DNA of 33,875 bases from Planctomycetaceae bacterium (GTDB taxonomy: Bacteria > Planctomycetota > Planctomycetia > Planctomycetales > Planctomycetaceae). How positions within the stretch are numbered: the stretch's first letter is position 1; each line of letters opens with the position of its first letter. This document shows positions 15,968 to 23,690 of this stretch, piece after piece. Under the pieces are notes generated by a model, which saw nothing but the letters and a program-made list of their open reading frames with translations, did not search any database and had not been told where the DNA came from. The DNA lies in the NCBI GenBank assembly GCA_002724415.1, contig PBOU01000033.1, forward strand, positions 1,659 to 35,533, written 5' to 3'. The translations under genes were made by a program, and so were the position numbers.

Positions 15968-16426
15968 ATGACAGAGTTGAGTGGAAAGTGCGTTATCGCG
16001 ATTGGAGAACGCGATGGCATCCCAGGTCCAGCTATTTCAGAAGTAGTCAGGTCTGCGGGAGCCCGAGAAGTGGTGTCCTTCACTCAGTGCTTCGTTTGAA
16101 CGTCAGCCGGAGCTGTTGATCTGGATGATCAAACGAAGATTCTCGAGACGGTGCGAGCGAACGGTGATAACGAGGTCGTCGTCGTCTTGGGTACACCTGA
16201 CCGTGATAGCACGGAAATCGTCACCCAAACTGTGACAACTGGAGATCCCAGTTATGCGGGCCCTCTGTCAGGAATCCCTCTCGGCCTGCCAGTCATCCAT
16301 GTTCTCGATGAGCGGGTAGCAGCACAGTCAGATCCGGCGACCTATTCGTCTGAGATCGGGCTGATGCTGGACGCGCTGGAAAGAGATGCACTGGTTGCTG
16401 CCACACGAACTTCAGAATCCGGGTAA
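15968..16426 (+). CDS. grdA: GrdA-like selenoprotein A (TGA 16097-16099 read as Sec44)
   Basis: Reading through the TGA gives 152 residues (clostridial GrdA is about 158) with Sec at residue 44, the same position as in clostridial GrdA. The sequence is clearly GrdA: KCVIAIGERDGIPGPAISE, then TQCFV-Sec-TSAGAVDLDDQ, then VVVLGTPDRDSTEIV, TGDPSYAGPLSGIPLGLPVIHV and a C-terminal IGLMLDALERD helix. GrdA is the small redox carrier that accepts the carboxymethyl group on its selenium and passes an acyl unit to component C. Its CxxU redox motif is intact, unlike the GrdB motif. The TGA lies in one arm of a perfect inverted repeat, consistent with a SECIS element. The start lies one base beyond the grdC stop. 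A conventional start-to-stop search would miss the N-terminal third. Confidence 0.92.
16090..16138 (+). promoter_or_regulatory. SECIS-like stem-loop containing the grdA TGA codon
   Basis: CTTCGTTTGA (16090-16099, including the TGA) is perfectly complementary to TCAAACGAAG (16129-16138). Inside it, CAGC (16104-16107) pairs with GCTG (16112-16115) around a CGGA loop, extended by further pairs at 16101-16102 and 16117-16118. In E. coli fdhF mRNA the UGA also lies at the base of the SelB-binding hairpin. Confidence 0.65.
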
Positions 16427-16617
16427 GCGTTAGTAATGGGTCCGGTAACCCGGGATCTGCGATCAGTTAGAGCGAGAAATGGGTGCCTTGAGATCACACG
16501 CCAGTCGAGAGATGACCCGGCCAGAAGTGATTCAGGCGAAGCCTCGGGAGCATTTCGACATCTAGGACAATCAGGTTGGTTGCGCCCAGCCAACCCAACT
16601 CGTCCAGGGGGACAGAG
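16427..16617 (+). other. Spacer between the grd-like genes and the oxygenase genes
   Basis: About 190 bases without a convincing gene. A GGTTGG/CCAACC hairpin lies near 16573-16596, and GGGGGAC precedes the next start. A promoter or attenuator separating the reductase and oxygenase modules could lie here, but none was assigned. Confidence 0.4.
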
Positions 16618-17640
16618 ATGAATCAAGAAACCGTTTGGCTCGATAACGAGCATCCCGCACTGCGAAAGTGCTGGCATCCAGTCGCCAGGTCAGAGGATGC
16701 AGTAGAGGGAGTCCCATTACAGGTCGAGCTCCTAGGGGAGTTCTGGTGCGTCCTGCGGCTTGATGGGCAACTAGCTGCTTTCCCAGATGTTTGCCCACAT
16801 CGATTGGCCACTCTTAGCGAGGGGTCTGTTGTTGATGGGACTCTTCAGTGCGGATATCACGGTTACCGCTATGCAATGGACGGGAAGTGCGTGAAGATCC
16901 CAGCGCAGTCTCCGTCTCTTCCAATTCCGCCTCGGGCGAATTGTCAGATGGCCGCTGGCATTCAAGACCACTTGGGTTTGGTTTGGCTGGCTCCAGATGA
17001 ACCACTTGTGGGGCTCCCAGAGGTACCAGAACATGATGATCCGAATTTTGTGAATTGCCCACTTGAGCCTTGGGAGTGGAATGCCAGTGCGGCCCAGATG
17101 GCTGACAACTTCCTGGACCTCGGCCACTTCCCCTTTTTGCACCTCGCAACGTTCGGGGTGACAGACGATGAGCAAGTACCCGACTACGACATGGAGCGGT
17201 CAGGTCTTTCCGTGCGCGTCGAGTATTCCCACGCGACCAAAGCTCTAGCGGATTCGATGGATAACGCCGATGATTTCAGGCAAGTCGAACGGCACGACGT
17301 GTTCGTATTTACACCGCCGCATCATGTCTACATCTACATCGACTATGCCGATGAGAACGCCGTGCTCGCAATCAGCTTTGCTCATCAACCGGTGAATGCC
17401 TCAACGACTCGTCTCTTCTGCACCGATTATCGGAACGATATTGAAGACACGGCTGAAGCGCGTCTAGAGGCAACAAAGTTCCAGTTGGCAGTGGGTGCCG
17501 AGGACAAAGCACTGCTTGAGCGATCGCATTTCAAGGCGGTGCCACTTGACCAGCGTTACGAAGTACACACGAAGGCAGATCGTGTCACTTTGGAAATGCG
17601 CAGGATCTTGACGGACCTTGTCGCGTTAGCTAGCGAGTGA
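16618..17640 (+). CDS. Rieske oxygenase alpha subunit, NdmA/NdmB-like N-demethylase candidate
   Basis: The ATG at 16618 follows a GGGGGAC site and gives 340 residues; an earlier in-frame start at 16576 lacks one. The Rieske [2Fe-2S] site is complete: C59-P-H61 and C78-GY-H81 (CPHR and CGYHGYRY). The mononuclear iron site lies in DNFLDLGHFPFLH. Length and layout match single-component N- and O-demethylating Rieske oxygenases such as NdmA and NdmB (about 350 residues), which remove methyl groups from methylxanthines as formaldehyde using electrons from NdmD. The Rieske-reductase fusion two genes downstream is a natural electron donor. The gene ends in a GTGA overlap with the deaminase gene. Choline- or betaine-type substrates are an alternative. 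Confidence 0.85.
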   Translation: MNQETVWLDNEHPALRKCWHPVARSEDAVEGVPLQVELLGEFWCVLRLDGQLAAFPDVCPHRLATLSEGSVVDGTLQCGYHGYRYAMDGKCVKIPAQSPSLPIPPRANCQMAAGIQDHLGLVWLAPDEPLVGLPEVPEHDDPNFVNCPLEPWEWNASAAQMADNFLDLGHFPFLHLATFGVTDDEQVPDYDMERSGLSVRVEYSHATKALADSMDNADDFRQVERHDVFVFTPPHHVYIYIDYADENAVLAISFAHQPVNASTTRLFCTDYRNDIEDTAEARLEATKFQLAVGAEDKALLERSHFKAVPLDQRYEVHTKADRVTLEMRRILTDLVALASE

Positions 17641-18701
17641 GCCATCTCGTGGTCGAACCGGCAAGCCCAGAGCATGTCCGTTCGATTCCTAAAGTCGAAC
17701 TGCACGTTCATGTTGAAGGAGCTGCGCGGCCTAGCACCCTTACGAATCTCGCGAGACAGAACGGAATTGAATTGCCCGTGCAGGACCTCGCATCCCTGTA
17801 CGCCTACGAGGGACTGGAAGACTTCATTGGCGCCTACGACATAGTGTGCCGCTGTCTCGTTAGCGCCGCGGATTACGAGCGGGTTACCCACGAGTCGTTG
17901 GAACTCGCCCACCTTGCAGGCGTCCAGTACAGAGAGATGTTCTTTTCGCCAACCTTCGCGCTACGAAGAGGGATCCCTTTCAAGACTGTCTGGCAGGGAC
18001 TTGCGGCAGGTGTAAGTGAGGCACGCAAAGACTTCGGAATTGAATGCAAGCTCATCTTAGATATTGACAAGCCCTCAGGTCCGGGACCGGCCCGTGAACT
18101 GATCGACCTGGCGCTTGGCTGCGATCGTGAGGTTCTTGTCGGGATTGGTGGAGATGCGGGCGAGGACGGAGTTGACCTTGTTGCCTTTGTCGAACCTTTC
18201 GAGTTCGCCCGGCAGCAGGGTTTTAGGACGACCATGCACCTCAGTGAAGAAGGACCGGCCTCGGACATAGCCGTCGGTGTGCGACAAATAGGAGTCGACC
18301 GTGTTGATCATGGCTTCAACTTGTTGAAGGACATGGACCTGACTCGAGAGGTGGTTGAACGCCAGGTGCCGGTGACTGTTTGCCCAACCTCGAATGTTGA
18401 GATCGGTCTCCTGGATAGCTTGTCGGATCACCCGGCACCAGCCATGCGACAGCACGGAGTGTTGGTCTCGATCAACTCCGACAACGCAGAGATGTTTCGA
18501 ATTGATTTGGCCGACGAGTTTCTTCGGGTCCAAGAGGCCTTCGGCTATGGACTAGCGGATCTCGAGGACCTTTCGATAGCAGCAATTCAGAGCAGCTGGC
18601 TCGATGACGCGTCGAAGACAGAGATGAAGAGGCAATTCACCACCCGATTCCAGGAGTTACGTTCGGAGATGGGAAGAACCGAAAGGGCCTTTGAGTTGTG
18701 A
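17637..18701 (+). CDS. Adenosine deaminase-family amidohydrolase
   Basis: A 354-residue protein starting at a GTG that overlaps the oxygenase stop by four bases. ADA-family motifs are in order: KVELHVHVEG (metal ligands H23, H25), a THESLELAHLAGVQYREMFFSP segment, TMHLSEEG (metal His and catalytic Glu region), the VDHGFNLL catalytic His, VCPTSNV and SINSDNAEMF. In characterised ADA the last motif is DDP; here it is DNA. The metal-binding first Asp is kept, but the second Asp, which contacts substrate, is Asn. It probably deaminates a purine or related heterocycle other than plain adenosine. Its position between two N-demethylase-like oxygenases supports a modified purine as substrate, by inference. 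Confidence 0.85.
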   Translation: MSHLVVEPASPEHVRSIPKVELHVHVEGAARPSTLTNLARQNGIELPVQDLASLYAYEGLEDFIGAYDIVCRCLVSAADYERVTHESLELAHLAGVQYREMFFSPTFALRRGIPFKTVWQGLAAGVSEARKDFGIECKLILDIDKPSGPGPARELIDLALGCDREVLVGIGGDAGEDGVDLVAFVEPFEFARQQGFRTTMHLSEEGPASDIAVGVRQIGVDRVDHGFNLLKDMDLTREVVERQVPVTVCPTSNVEIGLLDSLSDHPAPAMRQHGVLVSINSDNAEMFRIDLADEFLRVQEAFGYGLADLEDLSIAAIQSSWLDDASKTEMKRQFTTRFQELRSEMGRTERAFEL

Positions 18702-18720
18702 ATGGAGAGTTGAGGAGAGC

Positions 18721-18777
18721 ATGAAGAGGTGGCAGCAATCTGTTTCCCATGCTTTGCCCGGAAATCAGCATGCCTGA
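18721..18777 (+). CDS. Possible 18-codon leader ORF before the Rieske-less oxygenase
   Basis: An ATG at 18721 with a good GAGGAG site just upstream opens an 18-residue frame (MKRWQQSVSHALPGNQHA) whose TGA at 18775-18777 overlaps the probable start of the next gene at 18770. The oxygenase itself has no strong ribosome-binding site, so translation of this leader could deliver ribosomes to it. No homology is claimed. Confidence 0.3.
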   Translation: MKRWQQSVSHALPGNQHA

Positions 18778-19672
18778 AAGACTTTGCAACGACCCTGTTC
18801 TGGAGAATCTGTGGCACCCCGTTGCGGCCATTCCTGACGTGCGAGAACGCGGTCCGATCACGACCCAACTCCTAGGCGAGAAGCTTGTGATCTCAGGACA
18901 GGCAGGTGAAGAAATCGTGGTCTCAGAAGTGTCAGATGTGGGTATCGATCGGCGACTGCCAGTCCGAGAGTCCTTCGGGTTCGTATGGACGAGTTTGGGT
19001 TCGCCGCCAGAAACCCTCTTCGACATTCCTGAGTTTCACGAACCAGACCGTTGGTACGAGAACAGTGGAAGCTTCGGGGTACATACCTCCGCTGGTCGAG
19101 TGGTTGAAAACTTTCTCGATCTCGCACATTTTCCTTTTGTTCATGATGGATACCTGGGAGAACAGCCTTATACGGAAGTAAAGGAGTATTCAGTAGGAAT
19201 TGACAACGGAGAGATCTGGGCAACCGGCTGTGAGTTCTACCAGCCAATCGCTGCGGTCTCCGCGACAGATGGTCAGGTGACCAAGTACTCCTATCGGTTG
19301 GCGCACCCTTTCTGTCCGCTCCTCTATAAGACGAGTCCTCTGGATCCCGAAAGGTTCGATGTCATCGGGATCTTCGTCCAGCCGATGACGGAAGTGCAGA
19401 CTTGTGCACATCAGTTTCTCTGCCTTCTGGATGAAGCCAATGACGATGCGACCATCAAGAGGTTCCAGGCGATCATCTTCAGCCAGGACAAACCGATCCT
19501 CGAGAACCAAGTCCCCAAACGATTACCGCTAGGACCCCGAGCAGAAACTCCGATCAGGGCCGACAAGACGTCAATTCAGTATCGGCGTTGGCTCACTGAG
19601 CTCGGAGTTTCGTATGGGGTGATCCGAGATGAGGCCCAACAAGTTGCCGCTACCAAGGAAGAAGTTCGCTAA
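18770..19672 (+). CDS. Rieske-less non-heme-iron oxygenase subunit, NdmC-like
   Basis: From the ATG at 18770 the product has 300 residues; an in-frame ATG at 18749 is an alternative. The start, RLCNDPVLENLWHPVAAI, is that of a Rieske oxygenase. The cluster-binding CxH and CxxH motifs are absent, because about 70 residues of the Rieske domain have collapsed to ISGQAGEEIVVSEVSD. The catalytic iron site is intact: VENFLDLAHFPFVHD (H120, H125). This is the architecture of NdmC (about 280 residues), the 7-methylxanthine N7-demethylase subunit, which borrows a Rieske cluster from NdmD. The next gene, starting within its stop codon (TAATG), is exactly such a Rieske-reductase fusion. It should cleave an N-methyl (or similar) group from its substrate and release formaldehyde. 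Confidence 0.82.
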   Translation: MPERLCNDPVLENLWHPVAAIPDVRERGPITTQLLGEKLVISGQAGEEIVVSEVSDVGIDRRLPVRESFGFVWTSLGSPPETLFDIPEFHEPDRWYENSGSFGVHTSAGRVVENFLDLAHFPFVHDGYLGEQPYTEVKEYSVGIDNGEIWATGCEFYQPIAAVSATDGQVTKYSYRLAHPFCPLLYKTSPLDPERFDVIGIFVQPMTEVQTCAHQFLCLLDEANDDATIKRFQAIIFSQDKPILENQVPKRLPLGPRAETPIRADKTSIQYRRWLTELGVSYGVIRDEAQQVAATKEEVR

Positions 19673-21417
19673 TGGGGCAGGGGTCTCGTCAGTGGCACCC
19701 GGTTGCGGCGATCGCTGACCTCCGACACAGACACGTGTTCCAAACAGAACTGTTTGGCCATGAGCTGGTCGTCTGGCAAGCCGATGACAGTTTCGTAAAT
19801 GTGTGGGAAAACCGCTGCCTGCACCGAGGTGCGCGACTATCGGTTGGGATAAATGATGGAGCTGAACTGATTTGCGCTTATCACGGTTGGCATTACGCAA
19901 ATCGAACGGCAGGGTGCACCTATATTCCTGCTCATCCAGCTGATGGTCCGTCTCGCACTGTTTGTAATGGCGTTTATCCGTCATTCGTCCAACATGGGCT
20001 CGTATGGGCCGCACTTGAACCACCAGATGAGATACCAGCCTTCGACTGGCTGGATGACGGTGAGCCGCTTGTTCTGCGCAGCCTCCCTATCGACGCTTCG
20101 CTCGAAGAGGTTCAGCGCCATCTGGCAGGCCATGAATTCAGCGTTCATCCCGACCAGGATGGACAGAATCCGCTCTTTGGATTGGTTCCCAGTGACCAGA
20201 ATTCATTTTGTTACCAAAATTCGGCTTCAGCCGACCCGTTCGCAGCACGGTTCCTGCTGCAACCGTTCAGTTCCAATAAGACAATCATTCATGGTCTAGT
20301 AGCCCCCGCCCCTGAAGAAGAAGATCGGCTAGCAAGTCTCCTTCACTACAACACTCAGTTAACAAGGTTCCGGGAAGAGGTCGAATCCAGCATCTCCGTC
20401 AGTGCAGACCCGTGGTTGGAGGACATCGACCGACCAACCCATGGACGGCGTGGGAACACGTTCTCGACCGCTGACGAGATAGAAGTCGAAGTGGTCAAGA
20501 AGTGGAAGGCCGCAACAGACATCGCCGGTTTTGAGTTACGTCCAGCCGGAACGGACCTTCCGACATTCCAGCCTGGAGCCCATATCGACCTTCACCTGGC
20601 CAATGGCCTAGTTCGGCAGTATTCGCTAATCAACGGGCCAGAAGAACAGGGCTGTTATCAGATCGGCGTAAAACTGGAACAGGACTCGCGCGGAGGGTCC
20701 AGGTTTCTCCATGAAGAGGTCCAAGAGGGCGACAGGATCGCAATTACGGGTCCGCACAACAATTTCGGCCTCCGCAGGGATACTCCTCGGACCGTGTTGC
20801 TTGCCGGCGGCATTGGGGTGACGCCGCTCCTTGCAATGGCACAAGCGCTAGATAGAACCGAACTCGGCTTCACGTTGCACTACTTCGCGCAATCCACTGA
20901 GCACCTGGCGTTCCAAGATCGACTTGGAGAATTGGGAACCCGACTACGAACGCATATCGGATTAGGACCCGAGGAAACTATGCAGACTGTAGAGAAGGCC
21001 CTCGGACCCTACGATCACCTCAGTCAGGTCTATTCCTGCGGGCCGCCCCAAATGATCAACGCGATTCGCGACACTGCGTCAAGCCTGGGGTGGCCACCTG
21101 AAGCTATTCACTACGAATACTTCAAGAATGAGAAGACAATCGATCAGCTTTCAGCCTTCGAGGTCCACCTAGCCCGATCTGGGATCAGCCTCTCTGTCGA
21201 CAGCGGAAAGACAATCCTTGAGGTCCTTCGTGCCAATGGAGTTCCCCTTCCCTCATCATGCGAACAAGGAGCTTGTGGAACTTGCGAAGTTCCAGTCCTA
21301 GACGGAGTGCCACACCACCAAGACGTCTACCTCAATGACTCTGAGCATGAGGCAGGAAAGAGAATAATGACCTGCGTTTCTCGAGCTCACTCGGAACAGC
21401 TTATTTTAGATATCTGA
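19672..21417 (+). CDS. Rieske-reductase fusion, NdmD-like electron donor
   Basis: A 581-residue fusion, close to the 588 of NdmD. Residues 1-115 hold a complete Rieske cluster site (C49-L-H51, C68-AY-H71 in CLHRGARL and CAYHGWHY). Residues about 120-250 are a degenerate remnant of an oxygenase body without the iron motif. Residues about 270-580 are a phthalate-dioxygenase-reductase (VanB-type) module: FMN site RQYSLING, NAD(P)H sites LLAGGIGVTPLLAMA and YSCGPPQMI, and a C-terminal plant-type [2Fe-2S] ferredoxin (SSCEQGACGTC with a later TCVSRA Cys). It would carry electrons from NADH to the Rieske-less partner upstream through its own extra Rieske centre, and perhaps to the complete oxygenase at 16618. 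The start overlaps the upstream stop, indicating strict co-translation. Confidence 0.9.
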   Translation: MGQGSRQWHPVAAIADLRHRHVFQTELFGHELVVWQADDSFVNVWENRCLHRGARLSVGINDGAELICAYHGWHYANRTAGCTYIPAHPADGPSRTVCNGVYPSFVQHGLVWAALEPPDEIPAFDWLDDGEPLVLRSLPIDASLEEVQRHLAGHEFSVHPDQDGQNPLFGLVPSDQNSFCYQNSASADPFAARFLLQPFSSNKTIIHGLVAPAPEEEDRLASLLHYNTQLTRFREEVESSISVSADPWLEDIDRPTHGRRGNTFSTADEIEVEVVKKWKAATDIAGFELRPAGTDLPTFQPGAHIDLHLANGLVRQYSLINGPEEQGCYQIGVKLEQDSRGGSRFLHEEVQEGDRIAITGPHNNFGLRRDTPRTVLLAGGIGVTPLLAMAQALDRTELGFTLHYFAQSTEHLAFQDRLGELGTRLRTHIGLGPEETMQTVEKALGPYDHLSQVYSCGPPQMINAIRDTASSLGWPPEAIHYEYFKNEKTIDQLSAFEVHLARSGISLSVDSGKTILEVLRANGVPLPSSCEQGACGTCEVPVLDGVPHHQDVYLNDSEHEAGKRIMTCVSRAHSEQLILDI

Positions 21418-21427
21418 GGCCCATCTC

Positions 21428-22066
21428 GTGATTACTCTCTATGACTATGAGTTATCGGTGAACTGCTACAAAGTTCGTTTGTTGTTGAATTTTCTTTCAG
21501 TTCCTTACAATCTGCATTCGATTGACTTTTTTCCGGGTTGGGAGCATAAATCTGAGTGGTTTAAGGAGATCAACCCCCTAGGCCATATCCCAGTAGTTGA
21601 TGATGATGGGTATATCCTCCGAGATTCGAACGCCATCCTCATTTACCTTGCTACAAAATATGACGACGAACTCAAGTGGTATCCAACCCGGCAAGCAGAA
21701 CTTCTAGGCGAAGTCTCCCAGTGGATGATGTTCTCAGAAGGGACGACAAACACTGCCTCAGCCGCCAGGCTGCACGACAGCCTGGGCTATGAATTTGATA
21801 TTGATGCGTGTCGCTCAGGGGCCCATCGTCTTTTCAGGGTGCTCGACGAACACCTCTGGTTCCGAGAACAACAAAATCTTCCTTGGCTCTGCTCGGCTGA
21901 GTTTCCAACACTTGCAGACCTGGTGATCTTTCCCGATGTGATTCTCTCAGAAGAGGGGGGAATCAATCGGGTTTCCTATCCAGCTATTCGCCGATGGACG
22001 GACCGATTTCGCAGATTACCCAACTTCTCCCTAATGGCGGGAGTGCTTCCAGCAGGGGCGATCTAG
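21428..22066 (+). CDS. Glutathione S-transferase-family protein, NdmE-like
   Basis: A 212-residue GST from a GTG at 21428, ten bases after the reductase fusion. The thioredoxin-like N-terminal domain (YDYELSVNCYKVRLLLNFL, then NPLGHIPVVDDDGYILRDSNAILIYLA) has the family's cis-Pro and Asp-Ser turn. A helical C-terminal domain with PTLADLVIFPDV follows. In the caffeine pathway a GST-like protein, NdmE, is needed to assemble the NdmC-NdmD complex. A GST directly behind an NdmC-like/NdmD-like pair makes a structural role more likely than detoxification. A classical glutathione transferase cannot be excluded; actinobacteria mostly make mycothiol instead of glutathione. The 5' part is visibly AT-richer than its neighbours. 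Confidence 0.85.
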   Translation: MITLYDYELSVNCYKVRLLLNFLSVPYNLHSIDFFPGWEHKSEWFKEINPLGHIPVVDDDGYILRDSNAILIYLATKYDDELKWYPTRQAELLGEVSQWMMFSEGTTNTASAARLHDSLGYEFDIDACRSGAHRLFRVLDEHLWFREQQNLPWLCSAEFPTLADLVIFPDVILSEEGGINRVSYPAIRRWTDRFRRLPNFSLMAGVLPAGAI

Positions 22067-22097
22067 TCGGTCAGGGCATCAAAACTGGCGGTCAGTC

Positions 22098-22131
22098 AAA
22101 AAGGCGGGGGCTGTTCATCATCTGGACCGCC
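22098..22131 (-). terminator. Possible terminator of the minus-strand amidohydrolase gene
   Basis: On the minus strand GGCGG (22131-22127) can pair with CCGCC (22107-22103), followed by five Ts (22102-22098). The stem is short with a long loop and overlaps the last codons, so the call is tentative. Confidence 0.3.
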
Positions 22132-23500
22132 CCGGGTTTATCTCTATTGGCAGGTCTAGGCGTTTGATCAAGTCCGTAGCACGACCTTGCGCCTCTTCCA
22201 TGACGCTTTGTTCATCAACCTTTGTACAAGAGCCCTGTTCGAAAATGACCTCACCACCGACGATGGTCATTTCTACGTCTGTGCTTCGGGCCGCGAAGGC
22301 GACAGCTGGGATTGGCGCCGGTCTGGGTGTCATATGGGGGCCGTCAAGTGAGACGACTGTGATGTCTGCAAGAAGTCCTGGGCTTAGAACACCGGCTTCT
22401 AAACCTAGAAATTCAGCTCCACCCCGAGTTGCAAGAGTTAGAGCCTGTTGGGGTCCTGACTCAGTTGGGTCCATGCTTTGAAGGCGTTGGATGATCACTG
22501 CCAATTTGATCTGCTCGAACATGTCGTTGCGAAATCCCGCCACAGCGCCGTCGTAGCCGAGCCCAATCGAGGCGCCGGCCTCGACAAGGTCGGTCAGTCT
22601 CATAGTGCCAAGGCCGAAGATTCCATGGGAGACCGGGCAGTACGCGATTCCTGTTTTACGCTCACCGGCTAAGGCAACTTCCTCGTCGTCGAGAAAAATC
22701 ATGTGTGCTATGTGGGCATCAGGTCCTAGGAGACCGGCTTTCTCCAACCAGATGACCGGTCTTGTCCCGTGTTCAGCGAGGTAGACGTCGGCGTCGGTTT
22801 TGTATTGGGAGCAGTGGGTGTGCCACCCAACGTTCTTTGAGCGGGCGAGTTCAACTGCCGAAATGACGAAGTCCTGATCGTTGTAGATGATGTCGCCAGG
22901 GGCAGGCCAGATCTCCACCTTGCTACCGGCAGGACGTGCGTCGATCGCTTCAGCCGCTCTCACCAACTGCTCTTCTTCTGGGTACGGCTGTTCGCGGCCC
23001 ATTCCGTGCCCTATGGCGCCGCGCAACCCCACTGATTCCACTGCATCGGCAACGGCTATTGTCGTCTCGAGGTCGGTTCCTGCATAGTGGTGGTCTAGGA
23101 CCGCAGAAGTTCCGCTTCTCGCCTGTTCTACCGCTGCCATCGTCACTGCAGCTCTCACTTCGTCCCTTGTCATGCTTGCAGCCAGCGGCATCATGAACTC
23201 CGGAAGCCAAACTCTGAAGTCGACACCCTCTCCTAGGCCACGTGCGGCATTCTGAAATAGGTGGTCGTGGGCTGAGACGAAACTAGGTATCACCGCTCTA
23301 GCGCTGCAGTCGACGACCCTTTTCGCTGACAGATGCTTAAGGTCACTCTCTAGGCCGACGGCAGTAATCCGGTCACCCTTGATTGCGACAGTGCCTGGTT
23401 CGAAGATCTGGGCGCCGGTGTCCATCGTGATCACTGCGCCACCTGTCAACAGGAGGTCGCATGACCGGCTTTCAGCAGTGGAGTCGCGGTCCTCGTCCAT
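22118..23500 (-). CDS. Deaminase-type amidohydrolase (TrzN/AtzA/guanine-deaminase superfamily)
   Basis: A 460-residue metallo-dependent hydrolase with the composite beta-sandwich domain at both ends (LLLTGGAVITMDTGAQIFEPGTVAIKGDRITAVG at the start, LLADITVVSLDGP near the end). Metal-site motifs are H78/H80 in SAHDHLF, a WHTHCSQ His, an AHM segment and an Asp in GLGYDGAVAGF. Relatives hydrolyse or deaminate s-triazines, S-adenosylhomocysteine, guanine or 8-oxoguanine. The first motif HDHLF differs from the usual HTH. It is divergent from the BMP-type importer genes, and a modified purine or pyrimidine base would fit. It appears to be a single-gene transcript with a very short leader. Confidence 0.85.
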   Translation of the reverse strand: MDEDRDSTAESRSCDLLLTGGAVITMDTGAQIFEPGTVAIKGDRITAVGLESDLKHLSAKRVVDCSARAVIPSFVSAHDHLFQNAARGLGEGVDFRVWLPEFMMPLAASMTRDEVRAAVTMAAVEQARSGTSAVLDHHYAGTDLETTIAVADAVESVGLRGAIGHGMGREQPYPEEEQLVRAAEAIDARPAGSKVEIWPAPGDIIYNDQDFVISAVELARSKNVGWHTHCSQYKTDADVYLAEHGTRPVIWLEKAGLLGPDAHIAHMIFLDDEEVALAGERKTGIAYCPVSHGIFGLGTMRLTDLVEAGASIGLGYDGAVAGFRNDMFEQIKLAVIIQRLQSMDPTESGPQQALTLATRGGAEFLGLEAGVLSPGLLADITVVSLDGPHMTPRPAPIPAVAFAARSTDVEMTIVGGEVIFEQGSCTKVDEQSVMEEAQGRATDLIKRLDLPIEINPGRSR

Positions 23501-23512
23501 GGCTACTTGGAG

Positions 23513-23540
23513 ATCATATTCGCCAGTAGTACTTCATCAA
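23513..23540 (-). promoter_or_regulatory. Candidate promoter of the minus-strand amidohydrolase gene
   Basis: The minus strand carries TTGATG (23540-23535) and TATGAT (23518-23513) spaced by 16 bases, a fair sigma-70-type pair. Transcription would start only about six bases before the ATG at 23500, implying a nearly leaderless mRNA. Confidence 0.35.
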
Positions 23541-23690
23541 GATAACCGTTATGAGATAAAAAGATCTTGCTAAGGGAATGAAGTAAGTCCTGCGACAGAG
23601 TCAAACCAGAGTTGACGCTATAGTCCGCAGCTGTCTTCCTGAGCGATTGGTCGTGGTGACACTTGTCCGTGTATCTTCTTGGCCGTGTCA

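Noticed and set aside
18770-21417. A single Rieske oxygenase gene broken by mutation into a Rieske-less part and a Rieske-containing part
   Set aside because: Both genes are full-length with overlapping start and stop codons, and the split matches the known NdmC/NdmD architecture.
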